In this document: one piece after another, positions 45,033 to 53,882 of the stretch
Position numbering within the stretch: position 1 is the first letter of the stretch
Layout: every line of letters starts with the position of its first letter
Assembly: GCF_023716865.1 (NCBI RefSeq)
Contig: NZ_CP092417.1
Coordinates: 2,644,001-2,708,000 of the forward strand
Length of the DNA: 64,000 nt
Direction of reading: 5' to 3'
DNA from: Endozoicomonas sp. SCSIO W0465
GTDB lineage: Bacteria; Pseudomonadota; Gammaproteobacteria; Pseudomonadales; Endozoicomonadaceae
Notes under the pieces: model-generated
Databases searched by the model: none
What the model was told of the DNA's origin: nothing
The model's input: the letters and a program-made list of their open reading frames with translations, nothing else
Translations under genes and position numbers: made by a program

Positions 45033-45787
45033 ATGTTGATCACAGTGGAGCACATAGTGGAGCAGCGGGGTGCCCGCAAAGTACAGCAAGCTCATGCGAA
45101 TTGGCTCATTTCTTTTCCAGCCCTGCGCAGGGAAGTGGTGCTTTCTGGCATCAGCAGGCTCTGAAGGTCAATCTCCCCGGTCCCGGCTTCTCAGCGCAAA
45201 CTGTTGTGGGTATGGGGAATATGAATGTCAGTAGCGGCCATGACACGCCTGAGAGCACTATGTTGTCGCAAAGGTGTTCAGCATTACTTGCCAGCCCATA
45301 TACCTATATCCAGAGTTCTGAATTGCGTAGTCATGGTAAAGCGGATGAGCCAGTGGCCAGGGAAGAAAACACAGGGCGTGAGTCAGTAGACAGGAGGAGA
45401 CAGCTCCTGTCAGCTCATCAGAAACATGAGCTTTTGAAGGTTTTCAGAAGGAATGGATATCTTACAAAAAAGCAAAAATCGGATCTGGCAACTCATCTTG
45501 GAATGACTGAAAAACAGGTTGGAGTATGGTTTCAAAATCAACGCCAGAAGGAGAAGAGTGTAGAAAAAATGGTCAAGCAGGACTTGACCACCGGAATTGA
45601 TAATGGAAATGGCCCAACGTTTTCATTACCAGCTGATTTCACACCGCCAACAATACCAAAGTCAGTAGTCAGTACGCTCCTGCTCTTAAACCAAAACCGG
45701 ATAAAGACAGTGGTATTTACAATGCCGCCACTCAGGGTATTGTTGGTGCCGGATTCACAGAAGAAGCCACGATCTCAAACTGGATGA
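45029..45787 (+). CDS. Second homeodomain protein, eukaryotic-like (gene probably frameshifted at 3' end)
   Basis: 252 residues from GTG at 45029, overlapping the ligase stop as GTGA. The N-terminal 118 residues are Ser/Gly/Gln-rich. Residues 120-179 form a standard-length homeodomain: R124 (position 5), L127, L135 (16), F139 (20), Y144 (25), L153 (34), W167-F168-Q169-N170-Q171-R172 (48-53). The recognition helix is TEKQVGVWFQNQRQKEK. After about residue 205 the frame looks unnatural. The neighbouring frame (45655-45870) reads QYAPALKPKPDKDSGIYNA..GFTEEATISNWM and then rejoins this frame as EKKCYQLSVEGRQVV..ATSPIMAL, matching the tail of the first homeodomain protein. So two compensating frameshifts, or a decayed gene, are likely. 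Confidence 0.8.
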   Translation: MNVDHSGAHSGAAGCPQSTASSCELAHFFSSPAQGSGAFWHQQALKVNLPGPGFSAQTVVGMGNMNVSSGHDTPESTMLSQRCSALLASPYTYIQSSELRSHGKADEPVAREENTGRESVDRRRQLLSAHQKHELLKVFRRNGYLTKKQKSDLATHLGMTEKQVGVWFQNQRQKEKSVEKMVKQDLTTGIDNGNGPTFSLPADFTPPTIPKSVVSTLLLLNQNRIKTVVFTMPPLRVLLVPDSQKKPRSQTG

Positions 45788-46039
45788 GGTATAGTAAGAA
45801 CATTCATATTAGCTATTTACCAAACCATACCGGTTATCTTCCTGCCAGTGAAGCGGCTGTCCCCCGTTTCTGAGAAGAAATGCTATCAGTTATCTGTGGA
45901 GGGGCGACAGGTCGTAATGTGTGAAGCAACTTCTCCTATCATGGCATTGAATATAATGATGGGAAACTTGCAGGTACTGGCGAGAGCAGTATGTAGTTTA
46001 CTGTTCAGCCTCACCATAAATTCTCTGGACTTTTTGTGA
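45655..46039 (+). pseudogene. Displaced 3' portion of the second homeodomain gene
   Basis: One frame (45655-45872) reads as good protein sequence and stops at PRF-TGA. Immediately afterwards the original frame carries CYQLSVEGRQVVMCEATSPIMALNIMM, similar to KYTLLSERNTVVCSATAKSPVDALQEML of the first homeodomain protein (38905-38985), and stops at 46039. Shared conserved residues across two proteins argue that this was coding. Confidence 0.55.
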
Positions 46040-46737
46040 TTTTCTACCATTCTGCATTACACATTTCCTCAACCTTACGTTTAACCTGTTTCGAAAAGTA
46101 GACTCAGCACTATTGACGGATGGGGCTTTGAACGGGGAACTCTGAACTCAGGTGCCTGACTTGAAGCGTGTTGCCGTGAACGACGTGAACGAAAAGAAAA
46201 GGCCACTAAAACCGCTAATTACCTGTCAGAGAAATAAGGATACGAAGCCATGAACGCCATGGGTATTCTGCTGACTGCTACCGGCGCTACTGAGCCATTA
46301 CCGGACGACAATAACCGAAAGCGCTATTTCTCCGGACATAGGGTTCACCCTGTTGACAGGGAAAACAGGCAAGCTCGGGAGGATTCAACAGAGCAGTTTG
46401 GCGAATCGAAACGGCCGCCGAAAAAACGGAGGTGTCGGCAACGGGTGAATACCCGAGAGGCTGGCACATCAGCATTGACTGAGCGGGCTGCAACTTTCTC
46501 AATGGTCGAGCATGAAGTCAGTGCCTCACACCCTGCGGTTATTGTCCACCCGCAGCCAATGGAGATTGACCCGGATGATGATTCCTCTTCATTTTCTGCC
46601 GAACACCCGACAGGGCGACCTGAATCGTCAGGTATAGATTGGGAGCCAGATTACAGCGAAATCATCCCAAAGTTCTCTCCCACTAATCAACATCAGATAA
46701 TTCCATCCCTGAATCACCCGGACGTCAAAACTGTACT

Positions 46738-48169
46738 CTTAGGGTAGACATTAAGCTCAAAAAAGGTTCGTTTCCGGCGGCAGAACCCACCTTGAACAGC
46801 CACAATAAAGCTTCGAAACCATTATCAATGGCTGAACAAGATGAGTACTGCAAATAGTAGATTAGTTGAAAAAAACTGTTGACCTGTTTCGACCGGTCAG
46901 AACTCCTAAGTATGGCGGAACAGCTTGGTTTTACTATACGACAGCGAGATATCCGTCCTTTGGATTTTATCCTCTCACTGATCGATGCCCTCGCTGGTGA
47001 TGGAAACTGCGATACCCAGGCGGATCTACACCGTAAAGTTAACGAGTTGACGGGGCTGAATGTCTCTTATCGTTCTTGGGCAAATCAAGCTAAAAAGGAC
47101 GCGCTGCCTACTCTTATCCTGTGGCTATGGGTGCAGTGTCTGGAAATATTTTCCCGCAAAGTCATGGCGTTTGATGAAGACAGTCCATTTTCAGAGTTTG
47201 AGCACATTCTGATTCAGGACGGTTCGTCACAAGCTGTCTATGATGCCCTGAAAGAAGCATTTCCCGGCAGGTTCTCAACGGTCAGTCCTGCTGCCGTCGA
47301 GCTTCATACGACAATGGATCTTCTCACCAACAACCTGGTGCGGGTGCAGCTGACTGAAGATACCCGTTCAGAAAGAGACTGTCTGCCACCACTGCCAACA
47401 TCCATGGCCTATATCCTGATGCTAATGGATGCCGGTTATTTTGAGCTGGAACTCTTTGCCGCTATTGATGACAGGGAGGGTTCTTTTATCTGCAAGGCAC
47501 CTCAGAGTATCAACCCGACGATACTCAGCGCGGTACGGGAGGATGGCAAGAATCTCAATCGCTACAAAGGACAAAAACTGAAGGATGTACTGTCTGGCTT
47601 CCCCAAAGACCAGTGCCTCGACCTGGATGTAGAATGGCCGGGATTCAAAGCCTGGCCATTCCGCTTGGTTGTCCGCTGGAATGACAAAAAACAGAAGTGG
47701 GTTTTCGTTGTGACCAACCTGAACCGGGTGGAGTTCACCTTGAGTGATGTGCTCCAGGCCTATCGTCTACGGTGGCAGATAGAGCTGATTTTCAAAGAGA
47801 TCAAATCCTATTCAGGGTGGCATCGTTTTAACACCAAATCAGCGACACTGGTGTTTAGCCTGATTCTGATGTCCTTTGTGGTTGTGACGTTGAAAAGGTA
47901 CCTTGCCCATGCTGCACAGGCGAACCTCTGTGAAAGTGGGAGCATTGAGGAAATCTCGACGCACAAGGTGATGAAAAGTGGGACTCACCTGTTTGGTAAT
48001 GTGATTTCATCGTTGATGAATGCAGGAAAGTCATTGGTCTCATGCATTAAAAAGCTACTGGACTTCTGGGGAAATAATGCGAAACGAGAACACCCTGCAC
48101 GGGATGGTTGTTCAGGGCGTACAAGATTAGGCTTCTGTGCAGTGGGTGGAGCTTAATGTCTACCTTAAG
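46738..48169 (+). mobile_element. IS4-family element, copy 2, complete
   Basis: 1432 bp, identical ends to copy 1. The exact 10-bp duplication AAACTGTACT lies at 46728-46737 and 48170-48179. Confidence 0.93.
46879..48156 (+). CDS. IS4-family DDE transposase, copy 2
   Basis: 425 residues from TTG at 46879; ATG alternative at 46912. Same protein as copy 1 except one F-to-V change (RKFNEL versus RKVNEL). The IS4 signature YRLRWQIELIFKEIKS is intact. Confidence 0.9.
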   Translation: MTCFDRSELLSMAEQLGFTIRQRDIRPLDFILSLIDALAGDGNCDTQADLHRKVNELTGLNVSYRSWANQAKKDALPTLILWLWVQCLEIFSRKVMAFDEDSPFSEFEHILIQDGSSQAVYDALKEAFPGRFSTVSPAAVELHTTMDLLTNNLVRVQLTEDTRSERDCLPPLPTSMAYILMLMDAGYFELELFAAIDDREGSFICKAPQSINPTILSAVREDGKNLNRYKGQKLKDVLSGFPKDQCLDLDVEWPGFKAWPFRLVVRWNDKKQKWVFVVTNLNRVEFTLSDVLQAYRLRWQIELIFKEIKSYSGWHRFNTKSATLVFSLILMSFVVVTLKRYLAHAAQANLCESGSIEEISTHKVMKSGTHLFGNVISSLMNAGKSLVSCIKKLLDFWGNNAKREHPARDGCSGRTRLGFCAVGGA

Positions 48170-48478
48170 AAACTGTACTATCTAACGCCAATACACTACT
48201 GAAAACGCTTGAGGACAGGAGTATTCATTTATCCATGAATAGAGCCATCCCTCCCCAGCCTACTCTCTTTTCAAAACTTGAGCGATTCAATATTGTTAAA
48301 GAACATCAAGTCTGTTCAAGGTATTTTCAAAAAGCCGATGTATTTTTTTCGGCTGTAAGCAAAACAATGAACAGCTATGGCTGTTTAACCAGCATGCTGA
48401 GTAGCAGGGGCATTATAACCCGGTTTGCGAGCATGGAAGATGGGGATGTAGTCTCTATTGCTGCCAACCCGTTTTAAA

Positions 48479-49187
48479 CCAGATTGCCTCCTTTTGTCAT
48501 GGCAGAGGCTTACCGAAAAAGTCTGACGTTGAAGCTTTCCTGAAGCTTGGCTGTCTGAAAGAGGGATGGCAGGGCAACGACGAAGCCGTTATGGGTAAGC
48601 CACTCAACCGGGTACTGCTCAGCAATATTTCCTCCATGTGCAATGGCAAAGGCCTGCCGAAAAAGGAGAAAGTGGAAGCCTTCCTGATGTTGGGCTGTCT
48701 GAAAGAGGGCTGGCAGGGCAGTGATGAGGCTGTTAAGGACAAGCCCCTCGACCGGGCTCTGGTTACCCATATTTCCTCCATGTGTAATGGCAAAGGTTTG
48801 CCGGAAAAGGCGAAAGTGGCAGCCTTCTTGAACCTGGGCTGCCTGAAAGTGGGATGGCAGGGCATTGATGAGGTCGTTATGGACCAGCCGCTCGACCGGA
48901 CACTGGTCGCCAGCATGTCCTCCATGTGTCATGGCAAAGAAGGCTTACCGGGAAAGGCGAAAGTGACAGCCTTCCTGAACCTGGGCTGCCTGAAAGTGGG
49001 ATGGCAGGGCATTGATGAGGACGTTAGGGACCAGCCGCTCGACCGGACACAGGTCAGCCGCATTTCCTCCATGTGTCATGGCAAAGGCTTACCGGAAAAG
49101 GTGAAAGTTAAAGCGATCCTGAAGCGGAGGTCCGAAAACACTCAGGACGATGAGATAATTGTTATAAAAGAAGAGGCAACTGATTAG
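48479..49187 (+). pseudogene. 48-residue tandem-repeat domain (3' part of the NLS-bearing gene)
   Basis: The frame is open from 48479 with no start of its own until ATG at 48591. It reads LNQIASFCHGRGLPKKSDVEAFL then four more units of the form ISSMCHGKGLPEKAKVxAFLxLGCLKxGWQG-IDExVxDQPLDR. Five units of 48 residues (one with an inserted residue) are followed by a short acidic tail ending KEEATD. Each unit looks like a helical hairpin repeat. A single-base loss at TTTT (48471-48477) separates it from the upstream NLS part. Variation between units is small. The function (binding to nucleic acid or protein) cannot be told from sequence. Confidence 0.6.
48500..49110 (+). repeat. 144-bp in-gene tandem repeats (about 4.5 units)
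   Basis: DNA words such as cctccatgtg / aatggcaaagg / gggatggcagggc recur about every 144 bp. Units 2-4 are very similar at DNA level, implying recent amplification. Confidence 0.8.
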
Positions 49188-49229
49188 ATCTCGTTACCTC
49201 ATCGTATTAATGACCTGGCTCCATTATGG

Positions 49230-49865
49230 GTGGCAGAACCGTCCGTCAAAATGGAAGTCGGTGAAAGCAGTCAAAGAAAACAAACCTTCTTCAGTCAGAT
49301 CGACATACCAAATGACAGATCGATCAGAAAAAGCATTCATGAGTCTATAGCCAGTTATCAAGATCTGGATGATGAGCAAAGACAACAGTATTTACAAGAG
49401 CGAATGTCCGTTCAAAAAAACGATGGATCGATCTTTAGTGAATTAAAAGGCCAGGAAGAGGTCGTTGCCAGCAGGGATATTTCGCAATGGGAGCTGCTGG
49501 GGCATTACGCAGGTAAGCAATACCATGATAAAACCTACCAACAGGGAGCACGTGTCATGGGTGCAGCATTGGCAAATATTGACAGCTATAGCTTCGCTCC
49601 TGCTCATGGTGTTTTCATCTCAGCGTACAGACAGGGGAATATCACGTCGTTGATCAATGCTTTTAGTACTTACTCTGATAAGGAAAAAAATTCCCCGGAA
49701 CAAAATGTTTCGTTTCTAAGACACAAGAATCAGCAAGGGCAATGGATGGTGTTTATTATTGCGATAAAACCCATAGCCGCCAATGAAAGCCTTTGGATTG
49801 ATTATGGGGAGCAATACTGGCAGGCATCACGAGAGCCTATAGAAATTTCTGATGACAACTCTTAA
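49230..49865 (+). CDS. SET-domain protein (putative lysine methyltransferase, effector-like)
   Basis: 211 residues from GTG at 49230; ATG at 49251 is possible. SET features lie in order at residues 74-197: QEEVVASRDISQWELLGHYAGK (N-terminal strand pair), NITSLINAFS....QNVSF at the place of the NHSCxPN substrate/AdoMet motif, and FIIAIKPIAANESLWIDYGEQYW matching the AxRDIxxGEELxxDYG end with the catalytic-type tyrosine. The His of NHS is absent (LINAFS), so activity is uncertain. No signal peptide. SET proteins secreted by intracellular bacteria methylate host histones; that role here is inferred. It lies 42 bp downstream of the repeat protein. Confidence 0.7.
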   Translation: MAEPSVKMEVGESSQRKQTFFSQIDIPNDRSIRKSIHESIASYQDLDDEQRQQYLQERMSVQKNDGSIFSELKGQEEVVASRDISQWELLGHYAGKQYHDKTYQQGARVMGAALANIDSYSFAPAHGVFISAYRQGNITSLINAFSTYSDKEKNSPEQNVSFLRHKNQQGQWMVFIIAIKPIAANESLWIDYGEQYWQASREPIEISDDNS

Positions 49866-49874
49866 GCTTTTTAA

Positions 49875-49914
49875 CCTTCCTCAGCCTTCCTCAGCCTTCC
49901 TCAGCCTTCCTCAA
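49875..49914. repeat. Tandem repeat CCTTCCTCAG x4 (10 bp)
   Basis: Four head-to-tail units (last with one mismatch) 9 bp after the SET gene stop. About 165 bp of unremarkable sequence follow before the apeB stop. Confidence 0.85.
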
Positions 49915-50079
49915 CAGAGTTAACAACAATATTTGAATAAATGGCAGGAGGGGTAGTAAGAGTAGAGTTGTTTTTAACCTACCATGGCGGTATCGAAAAA
50001 TGGCTTCGGCTTTTAATGAAAGAATAAATGATATCTCGAGATGTTACCGGCCCTCGCTTGAGAGCCAGTAGATGATCAA

Positions 50080-51378
50080 TTATTCAGTAAAGGGCAGTTC
50101 AGCCAGAGTCATAAAACGGGACAGGACTTTACTGAGTTCGAAGGCATCCTCACTCCCGGCCAGCTCTCTGATTGAGTGCATACCGAAGGTTGGCAAGCCA
50201 AGATCCAGCGTTCGTACGCCAAGTACACCGGCGGTCAGTGGGCCAATAGTACTACCACAGGCCATGTCGGTACGGGTAACAAAATGCTGGACCTTGCTGC
50301 CACTTGTCTGGCAAAGCGTGCGATAAAGTGCAGCGGTTTCATCATTGGTGGCATAACGCTGGTTGGCGTTGACTTTGATGACAGCCCCATGATTCAGTTT
50401 CGGTGCGTGATGCTCATCATGCTTGCTGGCATAGTTGGGGTGGATACCGTGGGCATTATCCGTTGAAATCAGCATGGAGCGGTTCATAGCTTGGGTCAGT
50501 GACTCACCTGTGCCATAAATTCTTTCCAGTACACTCTTCAGGAAAGGTCCCTGGGCTCCGCTGGTTGAGACACTGCCCACTTCTTCATGGTCATTACCAA
50601 CCAACAGGGCTGTGGCATCTGATTTTTTGTGATTAACCAGGGACATCAGGCCGACATAGCAGCTGAGCAGATTGTCCAGCCGTGCGCTGGCGATAAAATC
50701 ATCGTTCAGGCCAATAATGGCAGCGCTTTGGGTATCATAGAAAGAGAGGTCATATTCCATAACTTCCTGACAGTCATTGTGTCCTTGACGAATCAGCTCT
50801 GCTTTTAGCAGTTCACGGAAATCGACTTTCTCGTCATTGGCTAACTGGAAAAGGATAGGTGGAATATCGGTTTGTGGATTGACTGTGCGGCCATTATTAA
50901 CCTCACGGTCCAGGTGAATCGCCAGGCTGGGGATAATGGCGACAGGACGTTCAAAATTGATTAGTTGATGACAAAGCTGTTGCTGGTCGTTGAGGTATTG
51001 GACACGACCGGCAAGGGAAAGGTCACGATCGAACCATGGGTTTAACAGGACACCACCATAAACCTCAACACCCAGCTGAAAGTAGCCGTGCTTGTTCAAC
51101 TCTGGCTGTGGTTTTACCTTCAGGCAGGGTGAATCGGTGTGTGCTCCCACCATTCTGGCGCCCGGCCCGGTTTTGCCCATGGTAAACGCAATGATGGAAG
51201 ATCCATTGCGGGTCACGTAATATTTTCCACCTTCGTTGAGAGACCAGGATTCTGACTCATTCAATGGCTGGAAGCCCGCTTCCTGAAGTTTGGCCACCAT
51301 GGCGGCTACCGCATGGTAAGGGGTTGGTGAAGCGTTGAGGAACTGCATAAGCTCCTGATTAAAGTGTTCTTTGCTCAT
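50080..51378 (-). CDS. apeB: ApeB, M18-family aspartyl aminopeptidase
   Basis: 432 residues from ATG at 51378. Zinc-dependent cytosolic peptidase that removes N-terminal acidic residues. M18 motifs: VGAHTDSPCLKVKP (zinc His and Asp), ASARLDNLLSCYVGL (bridging Asp), VGNDHEEVGSVSTSGAQGP (catalytic Glu and zinc Glu), and the C-terminal GMHSIRELAGSED (zinc His). The preceding HPNYASKHDEHHAPKLN also matches. Intact, monocistronic. Confidence 0.95.
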   Translation of the reverse strand: MSKEHFNQELMQFLNASPTPYHAVAAMVAKLQEAGFQPLNESESWSLNEGGKYYVTRNGSSIIAFTMGKTGPGARMVGAHTDSPCLKVKPQPELNKHGYFQLGVEVYGGVLLNPWFDRDLSLAGRVQYLNDQQQLCHQLINFERPVAIIPSLAIHLDREVNNGRTVNPQTDIPPILFQLANDEKVDFRELLKAELIRQGHNDCQEVMEYDLSFYDTQSAAIIGLNDDFIASARLDNLLSCYVGLMSLVNHKKSDATALLVGNDHEEVGSVSTSGAQGPFLKSVLERIYGTGESLTQAMNRSMLISTDNAHGIHPNYASKHDEHHAPKLNHGAVIKVNANQRYATNDETAALYRTLCQTSGSKVQHFVTRTDMACGSTIGPLTAGVLGVRTLDLGLPTFGMHSIRELAGSEDAFELSKVLSRFMTLAELPFTE

Positions 51379-51710
51379 GGGGGGCTACCTTGCAATGTAA
51401 GTTGTGATCAGCAGCTTCTGAAAAGCACTCCGGAACACTGCTCCGGATACCTCGTAAATACCAGCGGGAGTATCGCTTGAAGCGATAATTCCAGAATCCG
51501 CATGCTTTGGGTAGCATAAAACAAGTCACTGGTCAGATGAAATCGAACTGAATCTCCAGACCGGATTTTACTCTAGCCACACACTTAGCCCACTAACAAA
51601 ATAGTGAATACCGAAATTTCAGATCACCAATTTTGCAGCCATTAATTAACTTTGCTACTTAATATTTCACAGCTATTCTTCTGCTGAATTCAAAGCAATT
51701 TTGTATTGTA
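51379..51710. other. Gene-free region upstream of apeB
   Basis: Only a small palindrome TATCGCTTGAAGCGATA (51471-51487) and a CCGGA/TCCGG inverted pair are noticeable. No ORF or RNA gene recognised. Confidence 0.4.
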
Positions 51711-53320
51711 AGGGTGAAAGTCTCATATTGATCACACCCACAGGCCTTGAGCTACAGCAAACAGACGTAACACCAAATTTTTCAAACTGAATGGAGAGCA
51801 GCCAAACACAGCTATGATTCTAACAGCAAACAAAGAGTCAACTGTGAGAGGCCGCTCCGATGGAAGTATGTCAGCCACTAACCAAAGTCGCCAATGATTC
51901 CTGTCCTGCTATTGACCAACTGCAGCAAAAACTGACCCTCCTTCGTCAGTCCAATAATCCAATCCAGCATTTTGAGGATCATGAAAACGAGATTCACTCC
52001 CTCTTTATTCAGGCGGAGCGAGAAATACTGGCAGAAGAACTGCAAAAATTAGACATCAATAAAGCCTCTGTCGAAGTGAATGGGGTCGTGTATCACCAGG
52101 CATTACGCAGCTATCAAACCTACCAGTCAGCAGCAGGACCTGTCCGGGTATTGCGCAGCCTCTACCGCAATGCCGGGGATAAGTGCATTGTCCCTTTAGA
52201 GCTCAAGGCTGGCGTTGTAGAAGGCTACTGGTTACCAAAGGCTGCGAAGCAAGCAGCATGGATGGTTGCCCAGTTGCCGCCCGCGGACGTAAAAAGCTTA
52301 CTCGATCTAATGGGGAATATGTCACCCTCAACCAGCTCTCTGGCACGTCTTCCCAAAAAACTCAACGAACAATGGGAGCAGCACCTTGACCCTTTCGAGA
52401 CCCTTCTCGCGGAGAATCTCACAGTACCGCCTGACGCGGTGACGGTAGCTGCTTCCCTTGACGGTGTGATGCTACCAATGAAAGACGGCAAGCGTCAGGA
52501 GAAACGTGAAAAGAGTGTTGCTGAAGGCAAACGTACCCGAGGGCCAGCAGGTTGTCAGGAGGCCAGTTGTGGAACACTGTCGTTTTACGATGACCAGGGA
52601 GATCGCCTCTCTACGATCAGGATGGGACGAAGCCTGAAAGCAAGAAAGCGACATTGAAAAAATCCCTTTCAAACCTTCTGGATAAGGTGCTTCAGCAAAA
52701 GCCAAATCTGACTCTGGTCAAAGTGGCAGATGGAGCCCGGGACAATTGGACATACTTCACCAAAGAGCTACCGGAGGGAGAAGAAATTGTTGATTATTAC
52801 CATGCGGCAGAACACCTGAAGAAGGCATTTGACCTGGCTTACGGTGAAAATAGCGCGAAGTCCAAAGAGAAATTCAGCAACCTACCGACATATCCTGAAG
52901 GAGGAGCCGGGTGGGGTTGAAAAAATAATCAAGGCACTGGCTTACCAGCATAGCAAGCATCCCCGCCGATCGAAATTAAAGACAGAGTTAAAGTACTTCA
53001 GAAAAAACCGGTTACGGATGAATTATGCAGAACACCTGTCGCGCAACCTGCCCATAGGCTCAGGGGTCATTGAGGCGTCCTGTAAAACGCTGGTTACACA
53101 GCGAATGAAGTGTTCGGGAATGCGTTGGCGGTGTCCCGGGGGGCAAGGCATTCTGACACTCAGGTCACTAATTCAAAGTGGTTGGTTCGACTGTGGCTGG
53201 ATGCTGCTGTCGGTAACGTACCGGGCCAAGGTAAATATGGTCAGTGATAATGTGATTCCATTTTCATCAGGGAAGGGTGATATTGAACGTTAGTACTCAT
53301 CAATATGAGACTTTCACCCT
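51711..53320 (+). mobile_element. ISKra4-family element, decayed
   Basis: 1610 bp, ends AGGGTGAAAGTCTCATATTG and its complement. The 6-bp direct repeat ATTGTA lies at 51705-51710 and 53321-53326. Encodes a broken transposase. Confidence 0.82.
51860..53293 (+). pseudogene. ISKra4-family transposase, broken by two frameshifts
   Basis: The N-terminal ORF (51860-52657) has the ISKra4 features QTYQSAAGPVRVLRSLYRN and VAASLDGVMLPMKDGKR (first D). The middle ORF (52654-52920) has VADGARDNWTYF and DYYHAAEHLKKAF (second D). The C-terminal ORF (52829-53293) has NLPIGSGVIEASCKTLVTQRMK (E). The three are in different frames, so no active enzyme is expected. Confidence 0.85.
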
Positions 53321-53882
53321 ATTGTAATATTGTATTGTTGCGCATAGAACGATCGATATCGTAAGCTGTTTTGTTCTGGATAAATGAAATGTGTTCAGTG
53401 AGGCAGGCAAGCTTTTTGATGACCGGCCATGGTTAGATTGTAACTGTTCAGCACCCCCACATAAATCTGGAATTTTCTGATTTTTATACCATCCTCTTAA
53501 GCACCATTTTTCCACAATATTCGCCAGCATGATTCCAGAACTACCCGCAACTATGTCGGCTGAGATTCTCTTGAAAGAGAATGCAGAGCTGCGGATGAGA
53601 GTTGCCTGTCTGGAAGAGCGATGTCGAGAATTGGAAGAAAAGGTTGGCAAGAACAGTCAAAACAGCAGCAAGCCGCCATCGTCTGATGGTTATCAAAAAC
53701 CTTGTAAAAACAGTAATTCTCCAGATCATTCTGACGACCTTTCCGCAGATAAAGGTACCGATCCATCGGATGAAAAACCCAATCCTAAAAGTCTGAGACA
53801 GTCTTCTGGTAATAAAGCCGGTGGAAAGAAAGGGCATCAGGGCACTTGTCTTAAACCTGTCTCTTGATCACAAATAGCTACC

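Larger units (their letters stand above)
46250..48477 (+). pseudogene. NLS-bearing protein, N-terminal region, interrupted by an IS4 element
   Basis: ATG at 46250 with AAGGA 8-12 nt upstream. The first exon (46250-46737) encodes 162 polar residues with the monopartite nuclear-localisation-like cluster SKRPPKKRRCRQR at 53-65 and a QPMEIDPDDDSSSF acidic stretch. IS4 copy 2 interrupts it. Deleting the element and one AAACTGTACT gives VKTVLSNANTLLKTLEDRS and continues in phase to 48477 (SIAANPF-stop). One extra T in the TTTT run there would join it to the 48-residue repeats that follow. No enzyme motif is seen. Likely host-directed; not homologous to anything I can name. Confidence 0.6.

Noticed and set aside
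45033..45164. Alternative 43-codon ORF from ATG at 45033 in another frame
   Set aside because: Short and overlapping the homeodomain gene's N-terminal region; no feature supports it over the GTG frame that leads to the homeodomain.
48470..49187. TAL-effector or Bat-type DNA-binding repeats
   Set aside because: The 48-residue unit has no similarity to the 33-35-residue TAL consensus and no hypervariable residue pair; similar only in being helical and tandem.
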